64,000 nt of DNA from Coriobacteriaceae bacterium (GTDB lineage: Bacteria; Actinomycetota; Coriobacteriia; Coriobacteriales; Coriobacteriaceae): assembly GCA_025993015.1 (NCBI GenBank), contig DAJPFV010000001.1, positions 620,001 through 684,000 of the forward strand, written 5' to 3'. Numbering within the stretch: the stretch's first letter is position 1; each line of letters opens with the position of its first letter. The position numbers were made by a program, and so were the translations under genes. Of this stretch, positions 18,115 to 26,803 are shown in pieces. The notes below the pieces were generated by a model. The model did not search any database. It was not told the origin of the DNA and worked only from the letters and a program-made list of their open reading frames with translations.

Positions 18115-20342
18115 TACGCCTCCGGCACCTCACCAGTAGCTAAGATCTGCTCGAGCGCGTCCTCGTCCAGCACGGGCACACCCAGCTGCTCGGCCTTGGT
18201 GAGCTTGGAGCCCGCTTTGGGGCCGGCGACCAGATAGTTCGTCTTCTTCGACACGCTGCCCGAAACCTTGGCGCCGAGCACCTTGAGCGCCGCGCCCGCC
18301 TCGTCGCGCGTGCGGTTGACGAGCGTGCCGGTGAGCACGAAGGTCAGACCCGCAAGCGGCTGTGCGTCGGCGAGCTCGCCCGCCACGCCAGCTTCGGCCG
18401 CGGCTTGCGCATGAGCGGCGCCCAAGTCGACCTCGAGCGAAAGGCCCGCTTGGCGCAGACGTTCCAGCACGGCAAGGTTCTCGGGCACGGCCAGGAACTG
18501 CTTGACGCTCGCCGCAATCTTGGGACCGATGCCCTCGCACTCGGCGATATCCTCTTCGCTCGCCAAGATGAGCTTGTCAATCGACAGGAATCGCTCGGCG
18601 ATAACCTCGCCCACACTCTTGCCCACATGGCGGATGCCCAGGGCAAACAGCACGCGACCGAGCGGCTGGCTCTTGGACTTGTTGAGCTCGGCGATGATTT
18701 TCTCGGCCGTCTTGAGGCCCACCGGAATGGGGTCGCCCTTCTTGACGCCCTTTTTGCTGTTGGAGCTGGCGTACACGCGGCCCGTGTCCAGGCCGGCGAT
18801 GTCGTCGACCGTGAGCTGGTAGAAGTCCGCGACATCATGGATCAGACCGGCGGCGATCATCTTGTCGACGATCTCGTCGCCCAGGCCGTCGACGTCCATG
18901 CAGCCGCGACTCACCCAGTGGAGCAAGCGCTCCTTGAGCTGCGCGGGGCAGTCGATGGACACGCAGCGGTAGGCCACCTCGCCATCCTCGTGAACCACGG
19001 GGCTGCCGCACACGGGGCAGACCTCGGGCATGTGCCAGTCGACCGAATCGGCCGGGCGCTTGTCGAGCACCGGGCCCACAACCTCGGGAATCACGTCGCC
19101 CGCCTTGTGCACGATGATGGTGTCGCCCTCGCGCACGTTTTTGCGGCGGATCTCGTCGATGTTGTGCAGCGTGGCGCGCGCGATAGTGGAGCCGGCAACC
19201 GTCACCGGGTCGAACTCGGCGACCGGCGTGAGCACACCGGTGCGGCCCACCTGGATGCGAATCTCGCGCAGGACGGTCTGCTTTTCCTCGGGCGGGAACT
19301 TAAAGGCAATAGCCCAGCGCGGTGCGCGAGCGGTAAAGCCCAGGTCGAGCTGCTGCTGGAAGCTGTCGACCTTTACGACCACACCGTCGATGTCGTAATC
19401 CAGGTCACCGCGGTGCTCGAGCGCCTGGGCACAGAACTCGTGGACCTCGGCCGGCGTGGCGCAGCGTGCCACGTTGGGGTTGACGCTAAAGCCGGCGCTA
19501 CGCAGCCAGTCCAGGAACTCGCGCTGGCTGTGGACGTGCAGCGGATCGGTATCGGCGATGGCGTAGATAAAGGTGGCCAGATCGCGGCGCGCCGTGACCT
19601 TGGGGTCCTTTTGGCGCAGGGATCCTGCAGCGGCGTTGCGCGGGTTGGCGAAGGGGTCGCGGCCCTCGGCATCGGCCTCGTCGTTCAGGCGCACAAAGCT
19701 GCCCTTGGGCATGTAGACCTCACCGCGCACTTCGATGGTACGCTCGCGGTCGGCGCCCATGTGGGCGAGCGCCGGCTCGGACAGATGCATGGGCACATCC
19801 TTGATGGTGCGCACGTTAAGCGACACGTCCTCGCCCGTGGTGCCGTCGCCGCGCGTCGCCGCGCGCACGAAGGTTCCGTTTTGGTAGGTAAGTGCGACGC
19901 CCAGGCCGTCGATCTTAAGCTCGCAGGTATAGGTGACGCTACCGGCACCGAGCGCATCCTCGGTACGCTGGAGCCACGCGTCGAGTTCGTCCAGATCCAT
20001 GGCATCGTCCATGGAATACATGCGTGCCATATGCGTGACCGGCGTAAACTGCTCGCTCACGTAGCCGCCCACGCGCTGGGTATAGCTGTCGGGCGTCACC
20101 AGGTCGGGGTAGGTCGCCTCGATTTTCTGCAGCTCAACGAGCATTTTGTCAAAGACAGCGTCCGTAATCTCGGGTGCGTCGAGCATGTAGTAGCGGTACG
20201 CGTGGTAATCGAGCTCGTGGCGCAGCTCGGCCGCGCGCGCTGCCGCCTGGGCACGAACGTCGGTCGGTGCGGCGGCATCCGCGCTCGCGGGCGTTTCGGT
20301 ATCGATGTCCACACCGTCACCAAACAGGCTCGATTGCTCCAT
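18114..20342 (-). CDS. ligA: NAD-dependent DNA ligase LigA
   Basis: 742 residues from the ATG at 20342 (GAAGGAG upstream). It seals nicks during replication and repair using NAD+. In order: an extended acidic N-terminus (about 1-30, absent from many LigA), the Ia and adenylation domains with the active lysine in CELKIDG near 145, an OB fold, a four-cysteine zinc finger (CPVCGSP, then CVSIDCPA), helix-hairpin-helix repeats, and a C-terminal BRCT domain (LAGLTFVLTGTLVNRTRDEA). All key motifs are present, so it should be active. A small coupled ORF follows. Confidence 0.95.
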   Translation of the reverse strand: MEQSSLFGDGVDIDTETPASADAAAPTDVRAQAAARAAELRHELDYHAYRYYMLDAPEITDAVFDKMLVELQKIEATYPDLVTPDSYTQRVGGYVSEQFTPVTHMARMYSMDDAMDLDELDAWLQRTEDALGAGSVTYTCELKIDGLGVALTYQNGTFVRAATRGDGTTGEDVSLNVRTIKDVPMHLSEPALAHMGADRERTIEVRGEVYMPKGSFVRLNDEADAEGRDPFANPRNAAAGSLRQKDPKVTARRDLATFIYAIADTDPLHVHSQREFLDWLRSAGFSVNPNVARCATPAEVHEFCAQALEHRGDLDYDIDGVVVKVDSFQQQLDLGFTARAPRWAIAFKFPPEEKQTVLREIRIQVGRTGVLTPVAEFDPVTVAGSTIARATLHNIDEIRRKNVREGDTIIVHKAGDVIPEVVGPVLDKRPADSVDWHMPEVCPVCGSPVVHEDGEVAYRCVSIDCPAQLKERLLHWVSRGCMDVDGLGDEIVDKMIAAGLIHDVADFYQLTVDDIAGLDTGRVYASSNSKKGVKKGDPIPVGLKTAEKIIAELNKSKSQPLGRVLFALGIRHVGKSVGEVIAERFLSIDKLILASEEDIAECEGIGPKIAASVKQFLAVPENLAVLERLRQAGLSLEVDLGAAHAQAAAEAGVAGELADAQPLAGLTFVLTGTLVNRTRDEAGAALKVLGAKVSGSVSKKTNYLVAGPKAGSKLTKAEQLGVPVLDEDALEQILATGEVPEA

Positions 20343-20526
20343 AGCGGTACTCCTTCGCTCGATTTCAAACGGATACAAGAGTACCACCGGTCACGATGGG
20401 GCCGAATAGCGGTCTCAAACCGCACCGAATCGGCAGCCGTCAAACTGGAGTGGATCGCGCGTTCAAACCATGCCCTTGCCGTTTCTAAATGATCCGTTTC
20501 CCCGTCCCCAACGGATCAATAAGAAA

Positions 20527-20562
20527 AGAGGGACTGTCCCGCGTTGGCGGGACAGCCCCTCT
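20527..20562 (-). terminator. Rho-independent terminator of the HtrA gene
   Basis: 16-base arms with one mismatch (AGAGGGACTGTCCCGC / GCGGGACAGCCCCTCT) and loop GTTG. Read along the minus strand it is followed by TTTTCTTATT, 26 bases past the HtrA stop. Confidence 0.8.
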
Positions 20563-20588
20563 GGCTTCGATATGTGCGATACAGCTCG

Positions 20589-22049
20589 TTAGAAACCCTG
20601 GCCGTAGCCCTGGCCCTGGCCCTGCTGGCCGAGCAGCTCCTCCAGGTACTGGCGCAGCTGCTCATCGGTAATACCGCCGTTGCCAGTGTCGGTTGCGCTG
20701 TCGTTCTGCTGCTGGTTCTGCAGTTCCTCGTCGGAGCCCAGCTCGACCGTGACCTTCTTCTCTTCCCTGCCGCGCATGAGCGTGATCTCGACCTTCTCGC
20801 CCACCTCGTGGCTGCGTAGTGCGATGATCAGGCCATCGGCGCTCGAAATCTCATCGTCGCCCAACTTGGTGATGACGTCGCCCTCCTGAATGCCGGCCTT
20901 GGCGGCAGGACCATCCTCAACAACGCTCGCCACATACGCGCCGCTATCGGTGCTCAACTTGTTGGTGCGGGCGTTAAGCGCATTGACGCTCGAAAGCGTA
21001 GCGCCCATGTACGGATGCACCGGCGTCTTGCCGTCGATGATCTGGTCGGCAATGTTCTTGGCGTAGTTAACGGGAATAGCAAAGCCCACGCCCGAGCTGG
21101 AGCCCGAGTAGCTCTCGATGAGCGAGTTGATACCCACGAGCTCGCCGTTGTCGTTAACGAGCGCGCCGCCGGAGTTGCCCGGGTTGATGGCGGCATCGGT
21201 CTGGATCATGTTGGCATAGATGGTGTTACCGTTGGTAGAGCTCATGGCCGTGGAGCGATACAGCGCCGAGACGATACCGGTGGAGACAGACTGCTCGTTG
21301 CCGAACGGCGAGCCAATCGCCATGACCCACTCGCCCACGTTGAGCTTGGAGGAATCACCGATCTCAATCGGCGTGAGCTTGGAGGCGTCGGCGTCCTTGA
21401 GCTTGATAACGGCCAGGTCACTCGAGGCATCGTTGCCCACGAACTCGGCCTCGTAGGTGGTGCCGTCGTCCATGGTCACCACGTACTGGTCGTAACCATC
21501 GACCACGTGGTTGTTGGTGAGGATGTGGCCCTCGGTATCGAGCACCACGCCCGAGCCGACGCTGCCCGAGTTGTCCGACTCGTCGGCAGACTGCGAAAGC
21601 GAGCCATTCTGGCCGCCGCTCGAAGTGGCGGTAATGGAAACCACGGAGGGCAGGGCCTTGGCAGAAACGGCCTCGGCCAGCGTGGTGTCCTCGGAATCAA
21701 TCGTAATCTTTTGCGTCGACGAACCCGAAGCGCCCGCCGTCACGGCATTCTTGCCGCCGCCAATGTTGAGTGTGCCACTCATAATGAGCGCGATGACCAG
21801 TAGGGCGCCGCAGGCGCAGCCGGCAAGCGCTGTAATAAAGATCGGCAGCTTTTTGGTCTTGGTCTTGACCACCGTGTGCTTGTTTACGACCTGCTGGCTG
21901 CCAAGCGGCTTTCCGGTCTGCGTGTCGTAGGCCTGCACGTAAGGAATGTTGCTGTCGGCAGGCGTCGATTCCACCTGCACACGCGGCTGCTGTTGGGTCT
22001 CGCCGGCGTTGCCCGCATCCTGGGGACGCTGGGAATCGTACTCGCTCAT
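20589..22049 (-). CDS. HtrA/DegP-like membrane-anchored serine protease
   Basis: 486 residues; the start at 22049 follows GAAAGGATC. A polar, Gln-rich N-terminus (about 1-60) precedes one membrane segment (PIFITALAGCACGALLVIA), so the protease domain faces outside. The trypsin-like triad is visible: His in NNHVVDG, Asp in DLAVIKL, Ser in PGNSGGALV. A PDZ domain follows (about 375-450; GIQEGDVITKLGDDEI). The C-terminal tail is Gln/Gly-rich (QGQGQGYGQGF). Family members degrade or refold damaged exported proteins. The gene ends in a clear terminator. Confidence 0.92.
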   Translation of the reverse strand: MSEYDSQRPQDAGNAGETQQQPRVQVESTPADSNIPYVQAYDTQTGKPLGSQQVVNKHTVVKTKTKKLPIFITALAGCACGALLVIALIMSGTLNIGGGKNAVTAGASGSSTQKITIDSEDTTLAEAVSAKALPSVVSITATSSGGQNGSLSQSADESDNSGSVGSGVVLDTEGHILTNNHVVDGYDQYVVTMDDGTTYEAEFVGNDASSDLAVIKLKDADASKLTPIEIGDSSKLNVGEWVMAIGSPFGNEQSVSTGIVSALYRSTAMSSTNGNTIYANMIQTDAAINPGNSGGALVNDNGELVGINSLIESYSGSSSGVGFAIPVNYAKNIADQIIDGKTPVHPYMGATLSSVNALNARTNKLSTDSGAYVASVVEDGPAAKAGIQEGDVITKLGDDEISSADGLIIALRSHEVGEKVEITLMRGREEKKVTVELGSDEELQNQQQNDSATDTGNGGITDEQLRQYLEELLGQQGQGQGYGQGF

Positions 22050-22220
22050 AGCTGCGATCCTTTCGTCAAATAACCAAAGGCCCGCCAAACATGTGGCGGG
22101 CCGTCATTGTTCACGTTGAGTTGTACCCCAATATGCGGGCGTACGTGTATGAGAACGCAATCTTTTAGGAAGGCTTAAGTTCTGTTGCAGATTCGAGAGG
22201 AACCCGCACCTGCGGCAAAA

Positions 22221-22253
22221 CCACTACAAAGGTGCCTGTCCCCTTTGTGGTGG
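22221..22253 (-). repeat. Hairpin repeat, GGACAGG-loop family
   Basis: Arms CCACTACAAAGG and CCTTTGTGGTGG (one mismatch) with loop tgcctgtcc. It lies 4 bases past the stop of the response regulator at 22258. Confidence 0.7.
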
Positions 22254-22257
22254 AAAT

Positions 22258-22920
22258 CTAGTCCTTAAACAGATAGCCCACGCCGCGGACGGTGGTGATG
22301 TGTGCCGCGATCTGCGGGCCCACCTTGGAGCGGATGCGTCGAATGTGTACGTCGACGGTGCGCGTGCCGCCGCAGTACTCAAAGCCCCACACGCGGTGCA
22401 GCAGCACCTCGCGGCTGTAGGCGCGGTTGGAGTGCGTGGCCAAAAAGCTCAGCAGCGAGTACTCCATCAGCGTCAGGTCGATGGGCTCGTTATCGAGCGT
22501 CACCTGGTAGGTAGCCAGGTTGATCTCGAGGTTATCGATGTTGAGCACATCGTCGGCGGTGACAGTCTCCTCCTCGCCCATGAGGCGCTGCGCACGAGCC
22601 TTGAGCTCGTTGGGCGTCGCCGTGGGACATACGAAGTCGGCATGCGCGTGATTCGGCAGGCGCAGGGTGCCGAGTGCCTCGTCGTCGACGATCACCAACA
22701 TGGGAACGCCGCCACGATCGTCGAGCCACTTGGCAATCTGATCGATACGGTCGCTGCGGATGCCGTCGGAATCGAGAATCAGCAGGTCAAAGTCGTGCGC
22801 CGCAGTCGGCGAATCGGGGGTGGCAAGGCTCACCTCGACACCCAGGGTGGTCGTCAGGCTGCGGGCAAACTCGTGGAAGCGCGTCGTGCGCGCCATGAAC
22901 AGGGCACTCTTTTCGGACAT
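22258..22920 (-). CDS. GlnR-like OmpR-family orphan response regulator
   Basis: 220 residues; the ATG at 22920 follows TTGGAGG. The C-terminal winged helix is well preserved (about 125-220; LTLMEYSLLSFLATHSNRAYSREVL style, then HIRRIRSKVG and TVRGVGYLF). The N-terminal receiver-like domain is degenerate: the acidic pair of strand 1 is missing, although DLLILDSDG keeps an Asp near the usual site. The atypical receiver and position 50 bases past a glnA-like gene resemble actinobacterial GlnR, which controls nitrogen assimilation without a partner kinase. That role is inferred. Confidence 0.75.
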   Translation of the reverse strand: MSEKSALFMARTTRFHEFARSLTTTLGVEVSLATPDSPTAAHDFDLLILDSDGIRSDRIDQIAKWLDDRGGVPMLVIVDDEALGTLRLPNHAHADFVCPTATPNELKARAQRLMGEEETVTADDVLNIDNLEINLATYQVTLDNEPIDLTLMEYSLLSFLATHSNRAYSREVLLHRVWGFEYCGGTRTVDVHIRRIRSKVGPQIAAHITTVRGVGYLFKD

Positions 22921-22970
22921 ATCGGCCTCCAAAGAAATGAGCTCAATCGTACTGGGACAAGCCAGCGCGA

Positions 22971-24308
22971 TTAGGAGTTCGCCAGATAGTGCTTGATCTC
23001 CCACTCGGTGATCGTAGACTCGAACTTATGCCACTCGTCGCGCTTCTTTTTGAGGAAGAAGCTGTGGATGTGCTCGCCGAGGGCATCCTTCATAAACTGC
23101 GAGTCCTCGAACACGTCGAGCGCCTCTTTGAGCGAGCGCGGCAGCGGCGCGTAGCCGGCCTCGACCATCTGACGGTCGGTAAGCTTGAGCGTCTCGGCCG
23201 TGGCCTCGGGCGGGAGCTCCAGCTTGCGCTCGATGCCATCCAGACCAGCCGCCAGCGTAACGGCGTTGACCAGGTACGGATTGGCCATGGGATCGGGACT
23301 GCGCAGCTCGATGCGCGTGGACAGCTGCTTGCCGGGCTTGTAGACCGGAATGCGGACCATGCTCGCGCGGTTGCGCAGGCCCCACGTGGCGTACTGCGGC
23401 ACGGAGTCGCCACCCGTGGTGATGCGCTTGTACGAGTTGACCGTGGGGTTGGTGATGGCGCTGATCTCGCGCGCGTGCGCCAAGATGCCGGCCATGTAGT
23501 GCTTGGCGATATCGGAGAGGTGGTACTTCTCGTCGTCCTCGCCCCAAAAGACGTTGTTGCCGTCATGGTCGAACAGCGACTGGCACAGGAACATGGCACT
23601 GCCGTCCTCGCCCGCCAACGGCTTGGGCATAAAGGAGGCGTGGCAACCGCTCTCGTAGGCCTGTTGCTTAATGATGAGTTTGGCCGTGGTGATGGCGTCG
23701 GACATGCTCAGGGCCTCGGCGTGACGCAGGCTCATGCCATGCTGTGAGCGGCCGGCGGCGTGGAAGGTGTACTCCACGGGCACGGACATCTTCTCGAGCG
23801 TGAGAACCGTGTTGCGACGCAGGTCGCGGGCGGCATCGCTCACCGAAAGAACGAAGTAGCCCACGTTGTCGAGCGGCTCGGGGGTGTGCTCGTCGGGGAA
23901 GTAGTAATACTCCAGCTCGGCACCCACGTTGAGCAGATAGCCAGCCTTCTCGGCCTTGCGGAACATGCGGCGCAGGGCATCGCGCGGGTCGCCGGCAAAT
24001 GGCTTGCGATCGGGAGTGCACACGTCGCAGAACACGCGTGCGACGCCGTTGTGGCTCGGGCGCCACGGCAGGATCTGGAAGGTCGAAGCGTCTGGGAACG
24101 CCAGCATGTCGGCTTCCTCGGGCGTGGCAAAACCCTCGATGGCGGAGCCGTCAAAGCCAATACCCTCCTCAAAAGCGACCTCGAGGTCCTCGGGGCTAAT
24201 GGCAAAGTTCTTGAGGCGACCGAGAATGTCGACAAACCACAGACGCACAAAGCGGATGTCACGCTGCTCTACAGAGCGGAGTACGTAATCGATGTTCTGC
24301 TGGTTCAT
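22971..24308 (-). CDS. glnA: Glutamine synthetase type I homologue with altered metal site
   Basis: 445 residues, the length of GSI-alpha enzymes. Many landmarks are present: GFDGSAIEGF (52-61), ELEYY (131-135), FMPKP (226-230), NPTVNSYKR (287-295), and the IELRSPDP...NPYL segment (333-346). Aligned from memory with Bacillus GlnA, however, two metal-ligand glutamates become Ala184 and Gly191 (segment EYTFHAAGRSQHG instead of EASHHEVAPGQHE). A ligand histidine becomes Phe240 (SAMFLC for SGMHCN). The flap glutamate appears as Asp301. It may therefore use another substrate, or act as a sensor rather than make glutamine. The GlnR-like gene follows. Confidence 0.8.
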   Translation of the reverse strand: MNQQNIDYVLRSVEQRDIRFVRLWFVDILGRLKNFAISPEDLEVAFEEGIGFDGSAIEGFATPEEADMLAFPDASTFQILPWRPSHNGVARVFCDVCTPDRKPFAGDPRDALRRMFRKAEKAGYLLNVGAELEYYYFPDEHTPEPLDNVGYFVLSVSDAARDLRRNTVLTLEKMSVPVEYTFHAAGRSQHGMSLRHAEALSMSDAITTAKLIIKQQAYESGCHASFMPKPLAGEDGSAMFLCQSLFDHDGNNVFWGEDDEKYHLSDIAKHYMAGILAHAREISAITNPTVNSYKRITTGGDSVPQYATWGLRNRASMVRIPVYKPGKQLSTRIELRSPDPMANPYLVNAVTLAAGLDGIERKLELPPEATAETLKLTDRQMVEAGYAPLPRSLKEALDVFEDSQFMKDALGEHIHSFFLKKKRDEWHKFESTITEWEIKHYLANS

Positions 24309-24443
24309 GTCGCTCCCCTTTCTTTCGGGCGGGTTTCGACTGTTCTATATCGCAGATACTATCGCAGAAAAATGTTTCCGCAGGGTTAAAGCGTGTCCGG
24401 CGCTCAAAAAACGTGCGCGAGCAGGCGAGTGCTGGTCGGTGGC

Positions 24444-25466
24444 CTAGCGCGAAGTGGAGGCTCGGGACTCGATGTGGCCGGGGATCTCGATGTGCTTGGG
24501 CGCGAGCCTTGCGGCCTCGCCCACCGTGGTGGCGACGATGTCGATGCGCTCGGACAGGCGCTCGACCACGCGCTCGGCAATCGCCAGGGTGTCCTGCGCG
24601 GCCGTGGTCACGCCGCCAAAGAGCACGTGGTTCCAGGGATAGTCGTCGAACGTCGCGATCTTAAGACCCACCGGCAGCGAGGGGCCAAGCTGGGCCAGCG
24701 CCTCGGTCAGGCGCAAGAAGACCAAGCCGTTTACGGCGATAAGGCCGAGCTTTTTACCCGCATAATCGCGAATGGCCTCGTCCAGACGGCTGATGCCCTC
24801 AGCGCCGCCGTCGGCCAGCGTGACGACCTCGCCGGCAAGACCGCGACGCGAGAGCTCATCGGTAAAGGCCTCGGCACGCTCGCGACGGACGGGGCTGTCG
24901 TCGCTTGCCTCGGTGAGCAGGCACAGGCGCTCACTGCCAGCCGCGGTGAGCTCGTCCACCAGCCCGGCGACCAGCTCGCGGTTGTTAGACGTCACCAGAT
25001 CGATGCCGCCGTCCTCGATGTCGCGGTCGAGGAGGACAACCGGCAGGCGTCCCGCAGCCGCGGCGATCGCCCCGTCGTTGCCGCCGCAGGTGTTGACGAC
25101 CAGGCCGTCCACACCCGCATCGATAAGTCTGGTAAGCGATTCGGCCTCCTTGGCGGGGTCGTTGCCGCTAATGGCCGTCATGAGCGAGCAGCCGCGTGCG
25201 GCGGCGCTGGCGGAAAGGCCCTCGAGCATGGCGCTCGAGAACGGGTTGGCGATGTCGGCCAGAATCACGCCGATGAGGTTGGTGCGCGAGCTGCGCAGGT
25301 TGCGCGCGGCGGCACGGGGACGATAGCCCGTGCGCTCGATGACCTCGGCGATGCGGGCGCGAGTCTCCTCGGTCATCTGCCCAGGGCGGTTGTTGAGGTA
25401 GCGCGAAACGGTGGCCGGGCTCACGCCCGCCTCGGCGGCAATGTCCTTGATTCTCATATGCGCCAT
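24444..25466 (-). CDS. LacI-family regulator, probable KDG regulator
   Basis: 340 residues. The N-terminal LacI helix-turn-helix is clear (MRIKDIAAEAGVSPATVSRY, then a hinge helix near AAARNLRSSRTNLIGVI), followed by a periplasmic-binding-protein-like effector domain. It is divergent from kdgK, and the intervening promoter carries ACGAAACCGATTTCGT, an even palindrome with a central CG as LacI proteins prefer. The same site recurs at 29517 and, inverted, at 29391. It is probably the local repressor of KDG genes, with KDG or a related sugar acid as inducer. The effector is inferred from context only. Confidence 0.85.
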   Translation of the reverse strand: MAHMRIKDIAAEAGVSPATVSRYLNNRPGQMTEETRARIAEVIERTGYRPRAAARNLRSSRTNLIGVILADIANPFSSAMLEGLSASAAARGCSLMTAISGNDPAKEAESLTRLIDAGVDGLVVNTCGGNDGAIAAAAGRLPVVLLDRDIEDGGIDLVTSNNRELVAGLVDELTAAGSERLCLLTEASDDSPVRRERAEAFTDELSRRGLAGEVVTLADGGAEGISRLDEAIRDYAGKKLGLIAVNGLVFLRLTEALAQLGPSLPVGLKIATFDDYPWNHVLFGGVTTAAQDTLAIAERVVERLSERIDIVATTVGEAARLAPKHIEIPGHIESRASTSR

Positions 25467-25529
25467 AGCGCCCCTCGTTTCCTATTTGTCGGCAATCTTA
25501 GCCATTTAAGCATTTTTTAAAAATCTCGC

Positions 25530-25595
25530 TTGCAAAACGCTGTAGGTGAGTATACTACAACTCGAAACGAAACCGATTTCGTAAACCGATTTCGG
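25530..25595 (+). promoter_or_regulatory. kdgK promoter with LacI-type operators
   Basis: TTGCAA (25530-25535) and TATACT (25551-25556) are 15 bases apart. ACGAAACCGATTTCGT (25567-25582) and a second partial copy AAACCGATTTCGG (25583-25595) follow, in the position of a repressor roadblock just past the start of transcription. The same arrangement recurs at 29481-29532. Confidence 0.65.
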
Positions 25596-25598
25596 TAA

Positions 25599-25656
25599 GC
25601 GTTGGCGCGGAGGTGCAAAGACGCACCCTACCGTCTTGGCACCTCCGTGCCAACGC
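25599..25656 (+). ncRNA. Conserved-loop leader hairpin, copy 1 (kdgK leader)
   Basis: An 18-pair stem including one G-U pair (25599-25616 with 25639-25656) leads through an A/G mismatch to an inner stem AAGAC/GTCTT and the loop gcaccctacc. The copy at 29535-29594 has the same loop and almost the same stem length but different stem sequence. There is no U-run after it, so it is not a standard terminator. It begins just past the operators and ends 42 bases before the kdgK start. Confidence 0.6.
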
Positions 25657-25698
25657 CATATCAAAGGTGTACGCACAGACAAAAGGAGCTACGCGACC

Positions 25699-26733
25699 AT
25701 GGGTAAAACGGTTCTTACCTTCGGCGAGATCATGATGAGGCTCTCGCCCAAAGATCACCTGCGTATTGAGCAGGCCACCGAGTTCGACGTCCGCTACGGC
25801 GGCGCCGAGGCAAACACCGCGCTTTCCCTGGCCTATCAGGGCGACAAGGCCGCTTACGTTTCCGTCGTTCCGGCCAACCGCCTGGGCGAGTGCGCTCTTC
25901 GCTCGCTGAAGGTCTACGACGTCGACACCACGCGCGTCGTGCGTCAGGGCGACCGTCTTGGCTCCTATGTGTTTGAGGTCGGTGCCTCGCAGCGCGGCAA
26001 CGGCTGCGTCTACGACCGCAAGTACTCCGCCATCAACATGGCCAAGCGTGACGTCTTTGACTGGGACGAGATCCTCAAGGGCATCGACGTCTTCTACTTC
26101 TCTGGCGTGACGCCCGCCGTCTCCGACGAGATGGCTGCCGCCTGCAAGGACGCTCTCACCGCCTGCCGTGCCAAGGGCATCACCACCGTGTGCGACGTTA
26201 ACTACCGCGGCAAGATGTGGTCTCCCGAGAAGTCGCAGGCAACCATGAAGGAGCTTCTGCCGCTCGTTGACATCTGCATCGCCAACGACGAGGACGCACC
26301 TGCCGGCCTCGGCATGACCTGCGTCTCCGGCTCCCTTGCCCACGGCATCGAGGAGCGCGACACCTACGTCGAGATGGCCCGTCAGATCTGCGCCGAGTAC
26401 GGCTGCAAGAAGGTCGCCTCGGTCGTCCGCAACATCTCCTGCGTCGAGCGCTCCATCTGGATGGGCATGCTCTATGACGCCGAGAGCGGCGAGCACTGGT
26501 TCTCCCCTGCTCACGATGTGCACGTACTCGAGGGCGTTGCTGCCGGCGACGCTTTTAACGCCGGCCTCGTCCATGCCCTCATCAACGACTTCGACCCGCA
26601 GGACGCCGTCAACTACGCCATCGCGGCCTCGATCCTCAAGCTCACCATCAAGGGCGATTCCAACCTGGTGACCTCCGACGAGATCGCCGCCGTGGCCAAC
26701 GCCGCCGACGGTGGCACCCGCGTCGCCCGTTAA
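25699..26733 (+). CDS. kdgK: 2-keto-3-deoxygluconate kinase
   Basis: 344 residues of the PfkB sugar-kinase family; the ATG at 25699 follows AAAAGGAG. FGEIMMRLSP opens the fold, and YGGAEANTA and the ATP/anion-hole signature GVAAGDAFNAGLV (about residue 280) are present. KdgK phosphorylates 2-keto-3-deoxygluconate to KDPG. The kdgA aldolase follows after a 256-base spacer with its own structured RNA. The adjacent LacI gene and operators indicate induction by uronate breakdown. Confidence 0.9.
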   Translation: MGKTVLTFGEIMMRLSPKDHLRIEQATEFDVRYGGAEANTALSLAYQGDKAAYVSVVPANRLGECALRSLKVYDVDTTRVVRQGDRLGSYVFEVGASQRGNGCVYDRKYSAINMAKRDVFDWDEILKGIDVFYFSGVTPAVSDEMAAACKDALTACRAKGITTVCDVNYRGKMWSPEKSQATMKELLPLVDICIANDEDAPAGLGMTCVSGSLAHGIEERDTYVEMARQICAEYGCKKVASVVRNISCVERSIWMGMLYDAESGEHWFSPAHDVHVLEGVAAGDAFNAGLVHALINDFDPQDAVNYAIAASILKLTIKGDSNLVTSDEIAAVANAADGGTRVAR

Positions 26734-26748
26734 TTCGTTCCCCATTCC

Positions 26749-26788
26749 GCGGGTTGCAGTTTCCCATACCCATACCCCTGCAGCCCGC
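26749..26788 (+). other. Hairpin with C-rich loop upstream of the kdgA leader element
   Basis: An 11-pair stem (GCGGGTTGCAG / CTGCAGCCCGC, one G-U) encloses the loop tttcccatacccataccc. It begins 15 bases past the kdgK stop. Its C-rich loop recalls the ACCCTACC loop of the hairpin at 29535, which sits in the equivalent place before the second multi-stem element. Confidence 0.5.
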
Positions 26789-26803
26789 TCCCCGCTTTCC
26801 CCG

